Positions 1 through 5,947 of a DNA stretch of 17,802 bases are shown piece after piece (position 1 is the stretch's first letter; every line of letters starts with the position of its first letter). A program made the translations under genes and the position numbers. Source of the stretch: JAQVUB01 sp033809415. GTDB taxonomy: Bacteria; Verrucomicrobiota; Lentisphaeria; Oligosphaerales; Oligosphaeraceae. The notes beneath the pieces are model-generated. The model searched no databases. It saw nothing but the letters and a program-made list of their open reading frames with translations, and was not told the origin of the DNA. The stretch lies in the NCBI GenBank assembly GCA_033809415.1, contig JAPXLT010000068.1, positions 1 to 17,802 of the forward strand, in the 5' to 3' direction.

Positions 1-35
1 CTGCACCCTGCCCCCTGCCCCCTGCCCCCTGCACC
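1..35. repeat. Heptamer array (CTGCACC/CTGCCCC), cut by window edge
   Basis: Five heptamers in a row: CTGCACC, three CTGCCCC, CTGCACC. The array ends two bases before the thiI start codon, so it fills the place where a ribosome-binding site would be expected. The same unit type recurs at 5733-5835, 17360-17388 and 17669-17710. The array may continue upstream of the window. Confidence 0.85.
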
Positions 36-37
36 TT

Positions 38-1324
38 ATGAACTTTTCCTGGCAACCTTTTTTTCCGTACAATGCCATCCTTTGCCGATACAACGAGATC
101 GGCACCAAGGGTCGCAACCGCTTTGTCTTTGAAGAACGCCTTCGAAGCAATCTGAAACGCCGTCTGGCACCGTTAGGCAACCTAACCTTTACCAATGATC
201 GCGGGCGCATTTTCATTCTGCCGGACGCTCCCAAAACTACATTTACTGCGGCTGATCTGGCTTTATTGCGCCGTGAGATTCCGCTGCTTTCCGGTCTGGC
301 TTCTGTTTCGCCTGGTTTTTACGTCGAGCCTGAGCTTGCCGCGATCGAACAAGTCATTGACGCCCATTTTCCGGCACTTTACCAAGCGTTTCAGAAGCAC
401 CCCGATGCCTTGCCGCCCACCTATGCCATGCGCTCGAGACGCAGTGACAAGTCCTTTCCGATGACCTGCGAAGAAGTGGAAATTCATTTTGCAGCGCGTC
501 TGCACCAGCGTTTTCCGGATTTGACGATTGATCTGCGACATGCCAATTTGCTCATCGAGCTTGAAATCCGTAGAAATATGGCTTTTGTTTCATTCGAACG
601 CATCGCGGGGCCTGGCGGGCTGCCCAGTGGCACTGCCGGTCGCGTTTTAGGGCTTCTTTCCGGTGGTTTTGATTCGCCAGTGGCCTGTTATCAGATGTTG
701 CGGCGGGGTTGTTGCATGGATTTTCTGACTTTTCACAGCAGCCCGTTTACGCCACCGGCGGCGCTGACCAAAGTCTGCGCTCTGGTACGACGTCTGAATG
801 ACTTTCAAGCATCTGGCAAGCTGCTGGCTATCAATCTACTGCCGGCGCAAAAAGCTATCCGCGATGCCTGTTACAGCCGTTTTCGCACCATCCTTTATCG
901 CCGCTTCATGCTGCGCCTTGCAGAACATGTCGCTGGCTACGTCAGGGCGCAGGCGCTGGTAACTGGCGACAATCTCGGCCAGGTCGCCAGTCAGACCCTT
1001 GAAAACCTGGCGGTAATCAATGCTGCAACAGAAATGCTACTCCTCCGCCCCCTGATTACTGCAGATAAACATGACACCATGGCCCTGGCGGAAAAAATCG
1101 GCACATGGCACATCTCCAGTGAAAATGTGCCGGACAGCTGCACCGTATTCGCACCACCAGATCCGGCAACCAGAACGACACTCGAAAAAATCCTTCAGCA
1201 GGAAAGCTTGCTCCCAGTCGCCAGCCTGCTAAAACAATGCCTGCAAACAACCACCATCCTCAACCTGGATGATTGCAGCGAACACAGTCTTCCCACTGAA
1301 TGGTATGACATCCACACGGACTAA
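38..1324 (+). CDS. thiI: tRNA uridine 4-sulfurtransferase ThiI, short form without rhodanese domain
   Basis: This 428-residue protein should adenylate U8 of tRNA and insert sulfur to make 4-thiouridine; ThiI can also feed sulfur to thiamine thiazole synthesis. The N-terminus has the family motif RYNEIGTKGRNR. A THUMP-like RNA-binding region covers roughly residues 60-170. The PP-loop SGGFDS lies at residues 208-213, after a conserved G-G-L-P-S-G stretch, followed by TGDNLGQVASQTLENL. Cys368, in the segment DSCTVFAP, sits where the family has its conserved catalytic-region cysteine. The protein stops soon after, so the C-terminal rhodanese domain of the E. coli enzyme is absent, as in the Bacillus form; another sulfur carrier must deliver persulfide. 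ATG 38 is the only start consistent with the conserved N-terminus, but no Shine-Dalgarno precedes it. The stop codon lies inside an 11-bp tandem repeat. Identity is secure. Confidence 0.95.
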   Translation: MNFSWQPFFPYNAILCRYNEIGTKGRNRFVFEERLRSNLKRRLAPLGNLTFTNDRGRIFILPDAPKTTFTAADLALLRREIPLLSGLASVSPGFYVEPELAAIEQVIDAHFPALYQAFQKHPDALPPTYAMRSRRSDKSFPMTCEEVEIHFAARLHQRFPDLTIDLRHANLLIELEIRRNMAFVSFERIAGPGGLPSGTAGRVLGLLSGGFDSPVACYQMLRRGCCMDFLTFHSSPFTPPAALTKVCALVRRLNDFQASGKLLAINLLPAQKAIRDACYSRFRTILYRRFMLRLAEHVAGYVRAQALVTGDNLGQVASQTLENLAVINAATEMLLLRPLITADKHDTMALAEKIGTWHISSENVPDSCTVFAPPDPATRTTLEKILQQESLLPVASLLKQCLQTTTILNLDDCSEHSLPTEWYDIHTD

Positions 1325-1343
1325 ACACAGACTAAACACGGAC
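1314..1343. repeat. 11-bp tandem repeat across the thiI stop codon
   Basis: ACACGGACTAA, then ACACAGACTAA, then ACACGGAC. The first unit contains the last codons and TAA stop of thiI, so the gene end itself has been duplicated into the intergenic region. It is followed by a short perfect hairpin, CGATC-AGTCA-GATCG at 1343-1357, which has no U-tract and is not a standard terminator. Confidence 0.75.
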
Positions 1344-1358
1344 GATCAGTCAGATCGC

Positions 1359-1447
1359 TTGTCCCTGTCCATTGTCCATTTCATCTTGTCCATTCCTGTC
1401 CATTCAGTCCATCGAGTCCATTCTTGTCCCTGTCCCTTGTCCATTCC
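1359..1447. repeat. TGTCCAT short-unit array, one orientation
   Basis: Seven GTCCAT hexamers and three GTCCC variants, irregularly spaced by 2-10 bases, directly downstream of thiI. This is the same unit as the right arm of the 8101-8361 island. The opposite-orientation arm (ATGGACA) is not seen here, so this is a one-sided copy. Confidence 0.8.
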
Positions 1448-1467
1448 GAATTAAAATTTAAATTTGA

Positions 1468-1503
1468 AATAATTTTTTGAAAAGTTGCAATAATTTTTTG
1501 AAA
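1468..1503. repeat. Paired 15-bp direct repeats upstream of the His-rich gene
   Basis: AATAATTTTTTGAAA occurs exactly at 1468-1482 and again at 1489-1503, 21 bp apart start to start, which is two helical turns. The pair lies just upstream of and overlapping the probable promoter. This geometry suits a repressor or activator site or an A/T-tract curvature element. Function is inferred only. Confidence 0.6.
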
Positions 1504-1515
1504 GATGCGTTATAT
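1485..1515 (+). promoter_or_regulatory. Possible promoter for the His-rich secreted protein gene
   Basis: TTGCAA at 1485-1490 and TTATAT at 1510-1515 are the best -35/-10 pair in this A/T-rich stretch. The 19-base spacer is longer than ideal. Transcription would start near 1522, leaving a leader of about 70 bases before the strong ribosome-binding site of the next gene. Confidence 0.3.
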
Positions 1516-1592
1516 TAGTAGAGACAGGCGATCTGGCGGGTGTCAGTGAGTCGGCAAGCATGGGAGTTTGACTGAAGAAAGGAGAGCATACA

Positions 1593-2057
1593 ATGAATAC
1601 CACTACGAACAAACAGAGAATTTATGTTGCTGCGGCAATCTTCCTGTTCGCGGCCTATGGTTTGCAGGCCAGGGGACATTGCAGCCGGCCTCGTGACATC
1701 GACCGTGCGTTACTGATTACGGACATGGTTTTGCGGACGTTGATTCCGACTCAAACGGTTATCGTTGAGCCTCAGCCGGTGGTCACCTACACGACTCCGG
1801 TTTATGAGACAACGACAGTGGTGACTACTCCGACGACTGTGATCACCCCGGTATACAGCCGTTCGGTCTATGTTGCTCCAACGATTCACTACACGCGGCC
1901 TGCCTGGCATTATTATCACCGCCCGGCCCCTCGCTACTACCATCCTCCGCGCCATCACCATCACCACCACCGGCATACGCCGCACCATGCTCCAAGAGGC
2001 GGAGGGCGCAGCCATCACGCTCCAAGAGATGGAGGGCGCAGCCACCATCGCCGCTAA
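1593..2057 (+). CDS. Small secreted histidine-rich protein
   Basis: A 154-residue protein of no recognised family. The first 27 or so residues form a signal peptide: a Lys/Arg n-region, then a hydrophobic AAAIFLFAAYGLQA core with a likely cleavage after ARG or QA. The middle (about 50-95) is rich in Thr, Val, Tyr and Pro. The last 60 residues contain 17 histidines, including six in a row, with Tyr, Pro and Arg. The tail has a duplicated 10-residue unit, HHAPRGGGRS, encoded by a 30-bp direct repeat beginning near 1989 and 2019. AAGGAG at 1579-1584, eight bases before ATG, fixes the start. A strong terminator follows, so the gene is monocistronic. Metal binding in the periplasm or outside the cell is a reasonable inference from composition, but not shown. 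A very basic, low-complexity envelope protein is the alternative. Confidence 0.75.
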   Translation: MNTTTNKQRIYVAAAIFLFAAYGLQARGHCSRPRDIDRALLITDMVLRTLIPTQTVIVEPQPVVTYTTPVYETTTVVTTPTTVITPVYSRSVYVAPTIHYTRPAWHYYHRPAPRYYHPPRHHHHHHRHTPHHAPRGGGRSHHAPRDGGRSHHRR

Positions 2058-2075
2058 TGAACCCGCATTCAATGC

Positions 2076-2105
2076 AAGCCAGGTCGATTCGGCCTGGCTT
2101 TTTTT
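2076..2105 (+). terminator. Rho-independent terminator of the His-rich gene
   Basis: A perfect 8-bp stem AAGCCAGG (2076-2083) / CCTGGCTT (2093-2100), with a 9-base loop, leads into a seven-T run. It starts 18 bases after the stop codon. Confidence 0.9.
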
Positions 2106-2124
2106 GCAAAAAAAATAAAAAAGT

Positions 2125-2152
2125 TTGGAACTGCCTGAAAATTTTGTAGTCT
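2125..2152 (+). promoter_or_regulatory. Weak promoter-like pair before the candidate small RNA
   Basis: TTGGAA at 2125-2130 and TAGTCT at 2147-2152 with a 16-base spacer would start transcription near 2159, just before the first hairpin of the candidate RNA. Both boxes are imperfect; the main support is their position. Confidence 0.25.
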
Positions 2153-2158
2153 AAAACC

Positions 2159-2254
2159 TTGTGCAGTGATTGATACTGCATGCCTCTGACTGAATTTCGT
2201 TTATCCTTCCTCCCTCCCTTTCTCTCTCCCAGAAATCAGTCAGAGGCTTTTTTT
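2159..2254 (+). ncRNA. Candidate small RNA with C/U-rich anti-Shine-Dalgarno loop
   Basis: Two stem-loops lie back to back. The first is TGCAGT (2162-2167) / ACTGCA (2175-2180) with a 7-base loop. The second is a perfect 12-bp stem GCCTCTGACTGA (2182-2193) / TCAGTCAGAGGC (2236-2247), followed by seven Ts at 2248-2254, a standard terminator end. The 42-base loop of the second stem is almost all pyrimidine and includes CCTTCCTCCCTCCC, which can pair with GGAGG-type ribosome-binding sites. No open frame fits. It could instead be a second terminator for the upstream gene or a leader attenuator of the PHP gene. Expression is not known. Confidence 0.4.
2182..2254 (+). terminator. Long-loop intrinsic terminator
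   Basis: A 12-bp perfect G/C-rich stem (2182-2193 with 2236-2247) is followed by a seven-T run. The 42-base loop is unusually long for a plain terminator, which is why the locus is also listed as a candidate small RNA. Confidence 0.65.
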
Positions 2255-2305
2255 ATGCCAGAAATTATTTGCAAGTCGTCAGTAACCGGGTAGGCAAGAA
2301 ATTCT

Positions 2306-2400
2306 TTTTGAACAACGAAATGCCCGAAAGGACTTGGCATGGGCTAACGCCCATAACCTATTTTTTAACAACGAAAAGACACGAAAAGACACGAAAAATT
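2306..2400. repeat. Half-copies of the ACGAAAA palindrome
   Basis: TTTTTTAACAACGAAAAGAC at 2361-2380 continues into a second and third ACACGAAAA unit up to 2400. This matches one arm of the full palindromes at 9648-9720 and 10392-10454, but no opposite arm follows. A more degenerate relative (TTTTTGAACAACGAAA) begins near 2306. Between them is a small hairpin, TGGGC-TAAC-GCCCA, at 2340-2353. Confidence 0.6.
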
Positions 2401-2466
2401 GTCACCCAGCTTTACTGACGCATTACAATTATTTCCGTCCGAATGACATATTTTTATGTTTTTCAA

Positions 2467-2496
2467 TTGCTTTCGCCAGCTGGGAAGTGATATTAT
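2467..2496 (+). promoter_or_regulatory. Probable promoter of the PHP gene
   Basis: TTGCTT at 2467-2472 and TATTAT at 2491-2496 have an 18-base spacer. The predicted start is near 2503, about 50 bases ahead of the chosen start codon. This supports beginning the protein at 2556 rather than at in-frame codons further upstream. Confidence 0.4.
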
Positions 2497-2545
2497 CTTG
2501 GTTTGGCAATTTATCGGCTGAATGCAGTGTTTGTTGTTTTCATTT

Positions 2546-2549
2546 GGAG
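2546..2549 (+). promoter_or_regulatory. Ribosome-binding site that sets the PHP gene start
   Basis: GGAG lies six bases before ATG 2556. The open frame reaches back to 2334 through repeat DNA and the promoter region without another good site, so the upstream 74 codons are not part of the protein. Confidence 0.7.
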
Positions 2550-2555
2550 AGCGAA

Positions 2556-3941
2556 ATGAATTATTACGATGTTTTCCCGTTAGTGGTTCCTTCCAACCAA
2601 TCCTGTGAAATACGGATCAGGCCACGTTTCGAGCATGCGTTTTTCCCGGCAGCGGAAAATCTCACCGTTGTGCATCTGTCCGTTGACGGGCTGGAATTTC
2701 ATCGGGAATCTGGAGAGGCTTTGTGGGAACCGTCAGAAAATCAAATACAATCCTGGCAATTGGCTGCTGATGGCACACTACATATACAAAGCATGTTTCT
2801 TGGCGAACAGGAACATATCATCCAAGTGAAAATCCGGAACCCCCAGGATTCCGGGATAAAAACCATCCGCAGTTTCCGGGTGTATTCCGTGGAACCTGAC
2901 TTGTATGCTTTGCGTCCGCTGAAAGGTGATTTTCATATTCACACCAACCGTTCCGATGGCAGGGAATGTCCCTGCTATGTGGCTGCGCGCTACCGCCAGG
3001 CAGGCTTTGATTTTGCGGCAATCAGCGATCATATGCGCTACGCCCCATCCCTGGAAGCAAAGGAATACTGGGAAAACCTGGTTCCGGACTTCAAGCTCTA
3101 TCCCGGCGAAGAGGTGCATGCCACAGGCAATCCAGTGCATATCATCAATTTCGGCTCCTCCTTCAGCGTTAACCAAAAATGCTTTAACGATGAGGAGACT
3201 TATCGCCGTGAGGTTCAGCGTTATCTGCAAGATATTCCGCAACAGGTACCGGGGTTGGACTATTTCCCGGTCGCCTCATCGGAATGGGTCTTTGATCAGA
3301 TCCGTGCCGGCGGGGGTCTGGCCGTCTTCTGTCACCCATACTGGTACACAACCCGCTATGTGATCAATGAAGGGCTGATCAGTGAAATTTTCCGTAGAAG
3401 ACGCTTTGATGCATTCGAGCTGCTCGGAGGGTTCTACCGCCATCAACCCCGTTCCAACAACTATCAGGTGCTGCGCTGGTGTGAAGAAAGAAGCAGAGGC
3501 AACCGATTCCCCGTTGTCGGCTTAAGTGATTCGCATGGCACAGACCTCTTTCCACTTTCCAAACTCGGAATCGACTCGAGTCTCGGCATCAGTTATACTC
3601 AAAGTCGTGACGCAGACCTTTTCAACTGGTATTATACCATCGTCCTTGCCAAGGAGAACTCTGTGCCAGCCATTATAGAAGCCATTCGCAATCACCATTG
3701 CGCTGCCATTGACGCGCCCGCCGGTGAACGCCCGAATGTCTATGGCGATTTTCGCATCGGCAAATATGTCAACTTTCTGCTCCGTGAGTATTTTCCTGTA
3801 CATCAGAATTTCTGCCAGGAGGAAGGCAGCCTGATGCTGGACTATCTGGCAGGCGAAAAGGAAATGGGTACAGTTCTGCAAAGTTTGAGCGGGCGCAGCA
3901 CGCGCTTCCGGGAAGCTTGTTTTTGCCCTTCAAAGGTATAA
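2556..3941 (+). CDS. PHP-domain metal-dependent phosphoesterase
   Basis: A 461-residue protein. The first ~118 residues form a beta-rich domain of no clear family, then a PHP (polymerase and histidinol phosphatase) domain. Likely metal ligands are visible in order: His127 and His129 (GDFHIHTNRSDG), Asp158-His159 (AISDH), Glu185 or Glu186 (GEEVH), His260 (FCHPYW), Asp325 and His327 (LSDSHG). PHP domains use a di- or trinuclear metal site to hydrolyse phosphoesters. The substrate here is unknown; the wide spacing between the Glu and the later His excludes close similarity to histidinol phosphatase. There is no signal peptide from the chosen start, so it should be cytoplasmic. The gene converges with the PIN-PhoH gene, with only 27 bp between stop codons and no clear terminator between them. 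The metal-site assignment is firm; the biological role is not known. Confidence 0.88.
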   Translation: MNYYDVFPLVVPSNQSCEIRIRPRFEHAFFPAAENLTVVHLSVDGLEFHRESGEALWEPSENQIQSWQLAADGTLHIQSMFLGEQEHIIQVKIRNPQDSGIKTIRSFRVYSVEPDLYALRPLKGDFHIHTNRSDGRECPCYVAARYRQAGFDFAAISDHMRYAPSLEAKEYWENLVPDFKLYPGEEVHATGNPVHIINFGSSFSVNQKCFNDEETYRREVQRYLQDIPQQVPGLDYFPVASSEWVFDQIRAGGGLAVFCHPYWYTTRYVINEGLISEIFRRRRFDAFELLGGFYRHQPRSNNYQVLRWCEERSRGNRFPVVGLSDSHGTDLFPLSKLGIDSSLGISYTQSRDADLFNWYYTIVLAKENSVPAIIEAIRNHHCAAIDAPAGERPNVYGDFRIGKYVNFLLREYFPVHQNFCQEEGSLMLDYLAGEKEMGTVLQSLSGRSTRFREACFCPSKV

Positions 3942-3968
3942 TTGAATTCCGGCGCCCTGCTTCTTGTT

Positions 3969-5276
3969 TCAGAGCAAGGATGCGGCAGTTTCCGCCAGTT
4001 CGCTTCGTTCACCCTTTTGCAATGTGACATGAGCGGCCAGGGGGCTTTGCTGGAAGCGTTCGATCAGGCAGGTAAGGCCATTCGAGCGCGCATCCAGATA
4101 AGGGGTGTCGATCTGATCCGGGTCGCCGGTCAAAATCATTTTGCTGCCGGCACCAACCCGAGTAACCACTGTCTTGATTTCCAAGGGTGTAAGATTCTGT
4201 GCCTCATCAATGATGATAAATTGGTTGGGAATGCTGCGCCCTCGAATGTAAGTCAGCGGCTCGACACTGATTTCGCGGCAAGTCAAGATGTCATTGGGTA
4301 AAATCCTGGCCGGATTTTTTTTATCCTGGCTGCGAATAAACTCCAACGCATCATAGACTGGTTGCATCCAGGGGCGCATCTTTTCATTGATATCCCCAGG
4401 AAGGTACCCCAAGTCGCGGCTGACCGGAAGAGTTGGACGGAAAACCAGCAGCCTCTGATAGCGATTGTCAGCAAAAATCTGCTGCAACCCGGCGGCAATC
4501 GCCAGTAGGGTTTTTCCGGTTCCGGCTTTTCCGGAGAGGGTGACCAGGCTGATATTTTCGTCGGTCAGCGCATTGATTGTGAAAGTCTGCTCGATATTCA
4601 GGCTGCGGATGCCACAAAGCGTTTTTGTGGTATCTAGGATTGGCCAGAGTTCACGCCCTTCAAAATCCATCCGTGCGCAAACTGCATTCTTAGGTTGTCC
4701 GGTCATGCAGGCAAAAACATATTCGTTAGGATGCAGCTTTCTGTGTTGAAAATTCAAGGGGCTGCCTCCTTGCAGCAAGGCAATTTCCTCCGGCGACAAT
4801 TCCAGTCTCTGCCAGCCTTGGATGAGATTGGCAGAGGCAAGTGACTGCGGCTCATAGTCACGGGCGCAAAGCCCCAAAGCGTCCGCTTTCACCCGGAGAT
4901 TGACATTTTTACTGATAATCACCGGCTGCGGCTCGCCTTCCTGACATTTTTCACGCAATTGCAAGGCCAGGCGTAAAATCGCATCTGCCGCATTTTGGTG
5001 GGAACTGGCATTGAAATGATAATGGTCTGAAACAATCTGCAGGAGGCAGTTCTGGCCGATCTCGACGCCATGCCGCAAAGACCCCTTTGCCCGCAAACGG
5101 TCAACAATCTGCGCAAATCTGCGGGCATTACGTCCGATTTCGCCAGCATCATGCTTAAATTTGTCAATCTCCTCAATGACTTCCAGCGGCAGCAACAGGA
5201 TGCTATCGCTGAACTGCTCCATCACTTGCGGGTCATATAAAAAAATATTCGTATCGAGTATCAGTTTTTCGCGCAT
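3969..5276 (-). CDS. PIN-PhoH family ATPase/RNA-processing protein (PhoH2/YlaK type)
   Basis: A 435-residue fusion. An N-terminal PIN nuclease domain (about 3-135) starts LILDTNIFLYD, with Asp8 as the first acidic metal ligand and a later EEIDKFK motif. The C-terminal PhoH ATPase domain (about 225-435) has Walker A GKAGTGKT at 249-256, the motif PTLPVSRDLGYLPG, Walker B IIIDEAQ with Asp357-Glu358, and the sensor-like LTGDPDQID. Characterised relatives (PhoH2) unwind and cut RNA in an ATP-dependent way. The usual PhoH phosphate-starvation label is historical, so an RNA-directed role is the better description. Length and domain order are typical. The start ATG is preceded only by a purine stretch, AAGAGAG, a modest ribosome-binding site, and no convincing promoter was found in the repeat-rich upstream DNA. 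It is convergent with the PHP gene. Confidence 0.93.
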   Translation of the reverse strand: MREKLILDTNIFLYDPQVMEQFSDSILLLPLEVIEEIDKFKHDAGEIGRNARRFAQIVDRLRAKGSLRHGVEIGQNCLLQIVSDHYHFNASSHQNAADAILRLALQLREKCQEGEPQPVIISKNVNLRVKADALGLCARDYEPQSLASANLIQGWQRLELSPEEIALLQGGSPLNFQHRKLHPNEYVFACMTGQPKNAVCARMDFEGRELWPILDTTKTLCGIRSLNIEQTFTINALTDENISLVTLSGKAGTGKTLLAIAAGLQQIFADNRYQRLLVFRPTLPVSRDLGYLPGDINEKMRPWMQPVYDALEFIRSQDKKNPARILPNDILTCREISVEPLTYIRGRSIPNQFIIIDEAQNLTPLEIKTVVTRVGAGSKMILTGDPDQIDTPYLDARSNGLTCLIERFQQSPLAAHVTLQKGERSELAETAASLL

Positions 5277-5458
5277 GGGTCTCTCTTGTTAAATTATGAA
5301 AACAAACGAAGGGCAGTGTGCCATATTCAAGTTATCACCGGTATGCCCCTTTGCAAGCGACTCGCTGAGAATTTCATGCGATAATCAAAAATCAAAAACA
5401 AAAGTAATAGGTCAGTCTTCTGTAGTGCGTAGTGCGTGGTGCGGTGTGCGGGTCAGAC

Positions 5459-5504
5459 GTGGTGGACGGTGTGGACGTGGTGGACGGTGTGGACAGTGTG
5501 GACA
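5459..5504. repeat. GTGGAC tandem repeats
   Basis: Five GTGGAC copies alternate with G/T spacers of 3-6 bases. Related copies (GTGGAC, GTAGAC, GTGGAC) sit at 5694-5718. The unit resembles the ATGGAC unit of the islands near 1.4 and 8.2 kb, with A replaced by G. Confidence 0.7.
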
Positions 5505-5544
5505 GGCCAAGAACATCCCCCGTACCCCACGACAGTCAGAATAA

Positions 5545-5581
5545 TCACAACCGGGACGGTCGCGCTACTTTTTAAACCTGC
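5545..5581 (-). repeat. 37-bp core shared with the 17.4-kb island
   Basis: The stretch begins TCACAACCGGGACGG and ends TACTTTTTAAACCTGC. Its reverse complement matches 17384-17420 at 36 of 37 positions and 17558-17594 at 36 of 37, about 12 kb away. It contains a small hairpin, ACCG-GGA-CGGT, and the palindrome TTTAAA. In both places the TTTAAACCTGC end runs straight into C/G-rich heptamer-like sequence. Confidence 0.85.
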
Positions 5582-5732
5582 CCCCCCCTGCACCCGTTCC
5601 CAACGCACTTCGCACCCTCATTCCCTTGAACCCTGTACTACAGAAGACTGAGGGAATACAAACAAAAAACAAACCACCGCACCAATTGAATGGTGTGGAC
5701 ATGGTAGACATGGTGGACAGATATCCCCCACA

Positions 5733-5835
5733 CACCCTGCACCACGCACCCTGCACCACGCACCACGCACCCTGCACCACGCACCCTGCACCCTGCACCA
5801 CGCACCCTGCACCCTGCACCCTGCACCCTGCACCC
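5733..5835. repeat. Heptamer array with two unit types (CACCCTG and CACCACG)
   Basis: Fourteen uninterrupted heptamers plus a partial one. Each is exactly CACCCTG or CACCACG, in the order (T = CACCCTG, A = CACCACG) T A T A A T A T T A T T T T. There are no other substitutions, which suggests recent expansion or gene-conversion-like homogenisation. The reverse-oriented heptamers at 5423-5450 are its approximate inverted partner. Confidence 0.9.
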
Positions 5836-5909
5836 TTCTTTTCCAAAACTCATTTTTTACATTCTTTCCAAGCCTAATGCGCTTCACAGAATGGAAAACG
5901 ATGTTATTG

Positions 5910-5915
5910 TATAAT
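5910..5915 (+). promoter_or_regulatory. -10 box of the SDR gene promoter
   Basis: A perfect TATAAT lies 33 bases before ATG 5948, just outside the repeat island. No good -35 box is at standard spacing; TTCACA at 5883-5888 is 21 bases away. Transcription would begin near 5922 and give a leader of about 26 bases. Confidence 0.5.
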
Positions 5916-5937
5916 TGTTTACCTGACCCTCCCATTT

Positions 5938-5941
5938 GGAG
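5938..5941 (+). promoter_or_regulatory. Ribosome-binding site that sets the SDR gene start
   Basis: GGAG lies six bases before ATG 5948. The in-frame TTG at 5936 overlaps this site, so it is very unlikely to be the start. Confidence 0.75.
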
Positions 5942-5947
5942 TTTTCC

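Larger units (their letters stand above)
5413..5650. repeat. Repeat island bounded by a perfect 14-bp inverted repeat
   Basis: CAGTCTTCTGTAGT at 5413-5426 is the exact reverse complement of ACTACAGAAGACTG at 5637-5650. Inside the left end are heptamers of the GTAGTGC/GTGGTGC/GGTGTGC type (5423-5450), then GTGGAC arrays, then the 37-bp core at 5545-5581. No open frame inside looks coding and no transposase is present, so if mobile it would be non-autonomous. It occupies most of the region between the divergent PIN-PhoH and SDR genes. Confidence 0.65.

Noticed and set aside
1343..1357. Terminator for thiI
   Set aside because: The hairpin CGATC-AGTCA-GATCG has only five pairs and no following T-run.
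1710..2181. Minus-strand open frames opposite the His-rich gene
   Set aside because: They are complements of the His/Pro codon repeats, cross the terminator, and lack ribosome-binding sites.
2334..2555. Longer N-terminus for the PHP protein
   Set aside because: The extra codons cross repeat half-copies and a promoter-like pair; GGAG six bases before ATG 2556 gives a better start.
5413..5650. Insertion sequence with 14-bp terminal repeats
   Set aside because: Only 238 bp, no transposase frame and no target duplication recognised at the ends; kept as a repeat island instead.
5296..5877. Several overlapping open frames of 70-105 codons on both strands
   Set aside because: All are translations of G/T- or C/A-rich short repeats (Cys/Arg/Gly or His/Pro/Thr strings) with no good start sites; open only because the repeats lack stop codons.
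5936..5938. TTG start codon for the SDR gene
   Set aside because: It overlaps the GGAG ribosome-binding site that serves ATG 5948.
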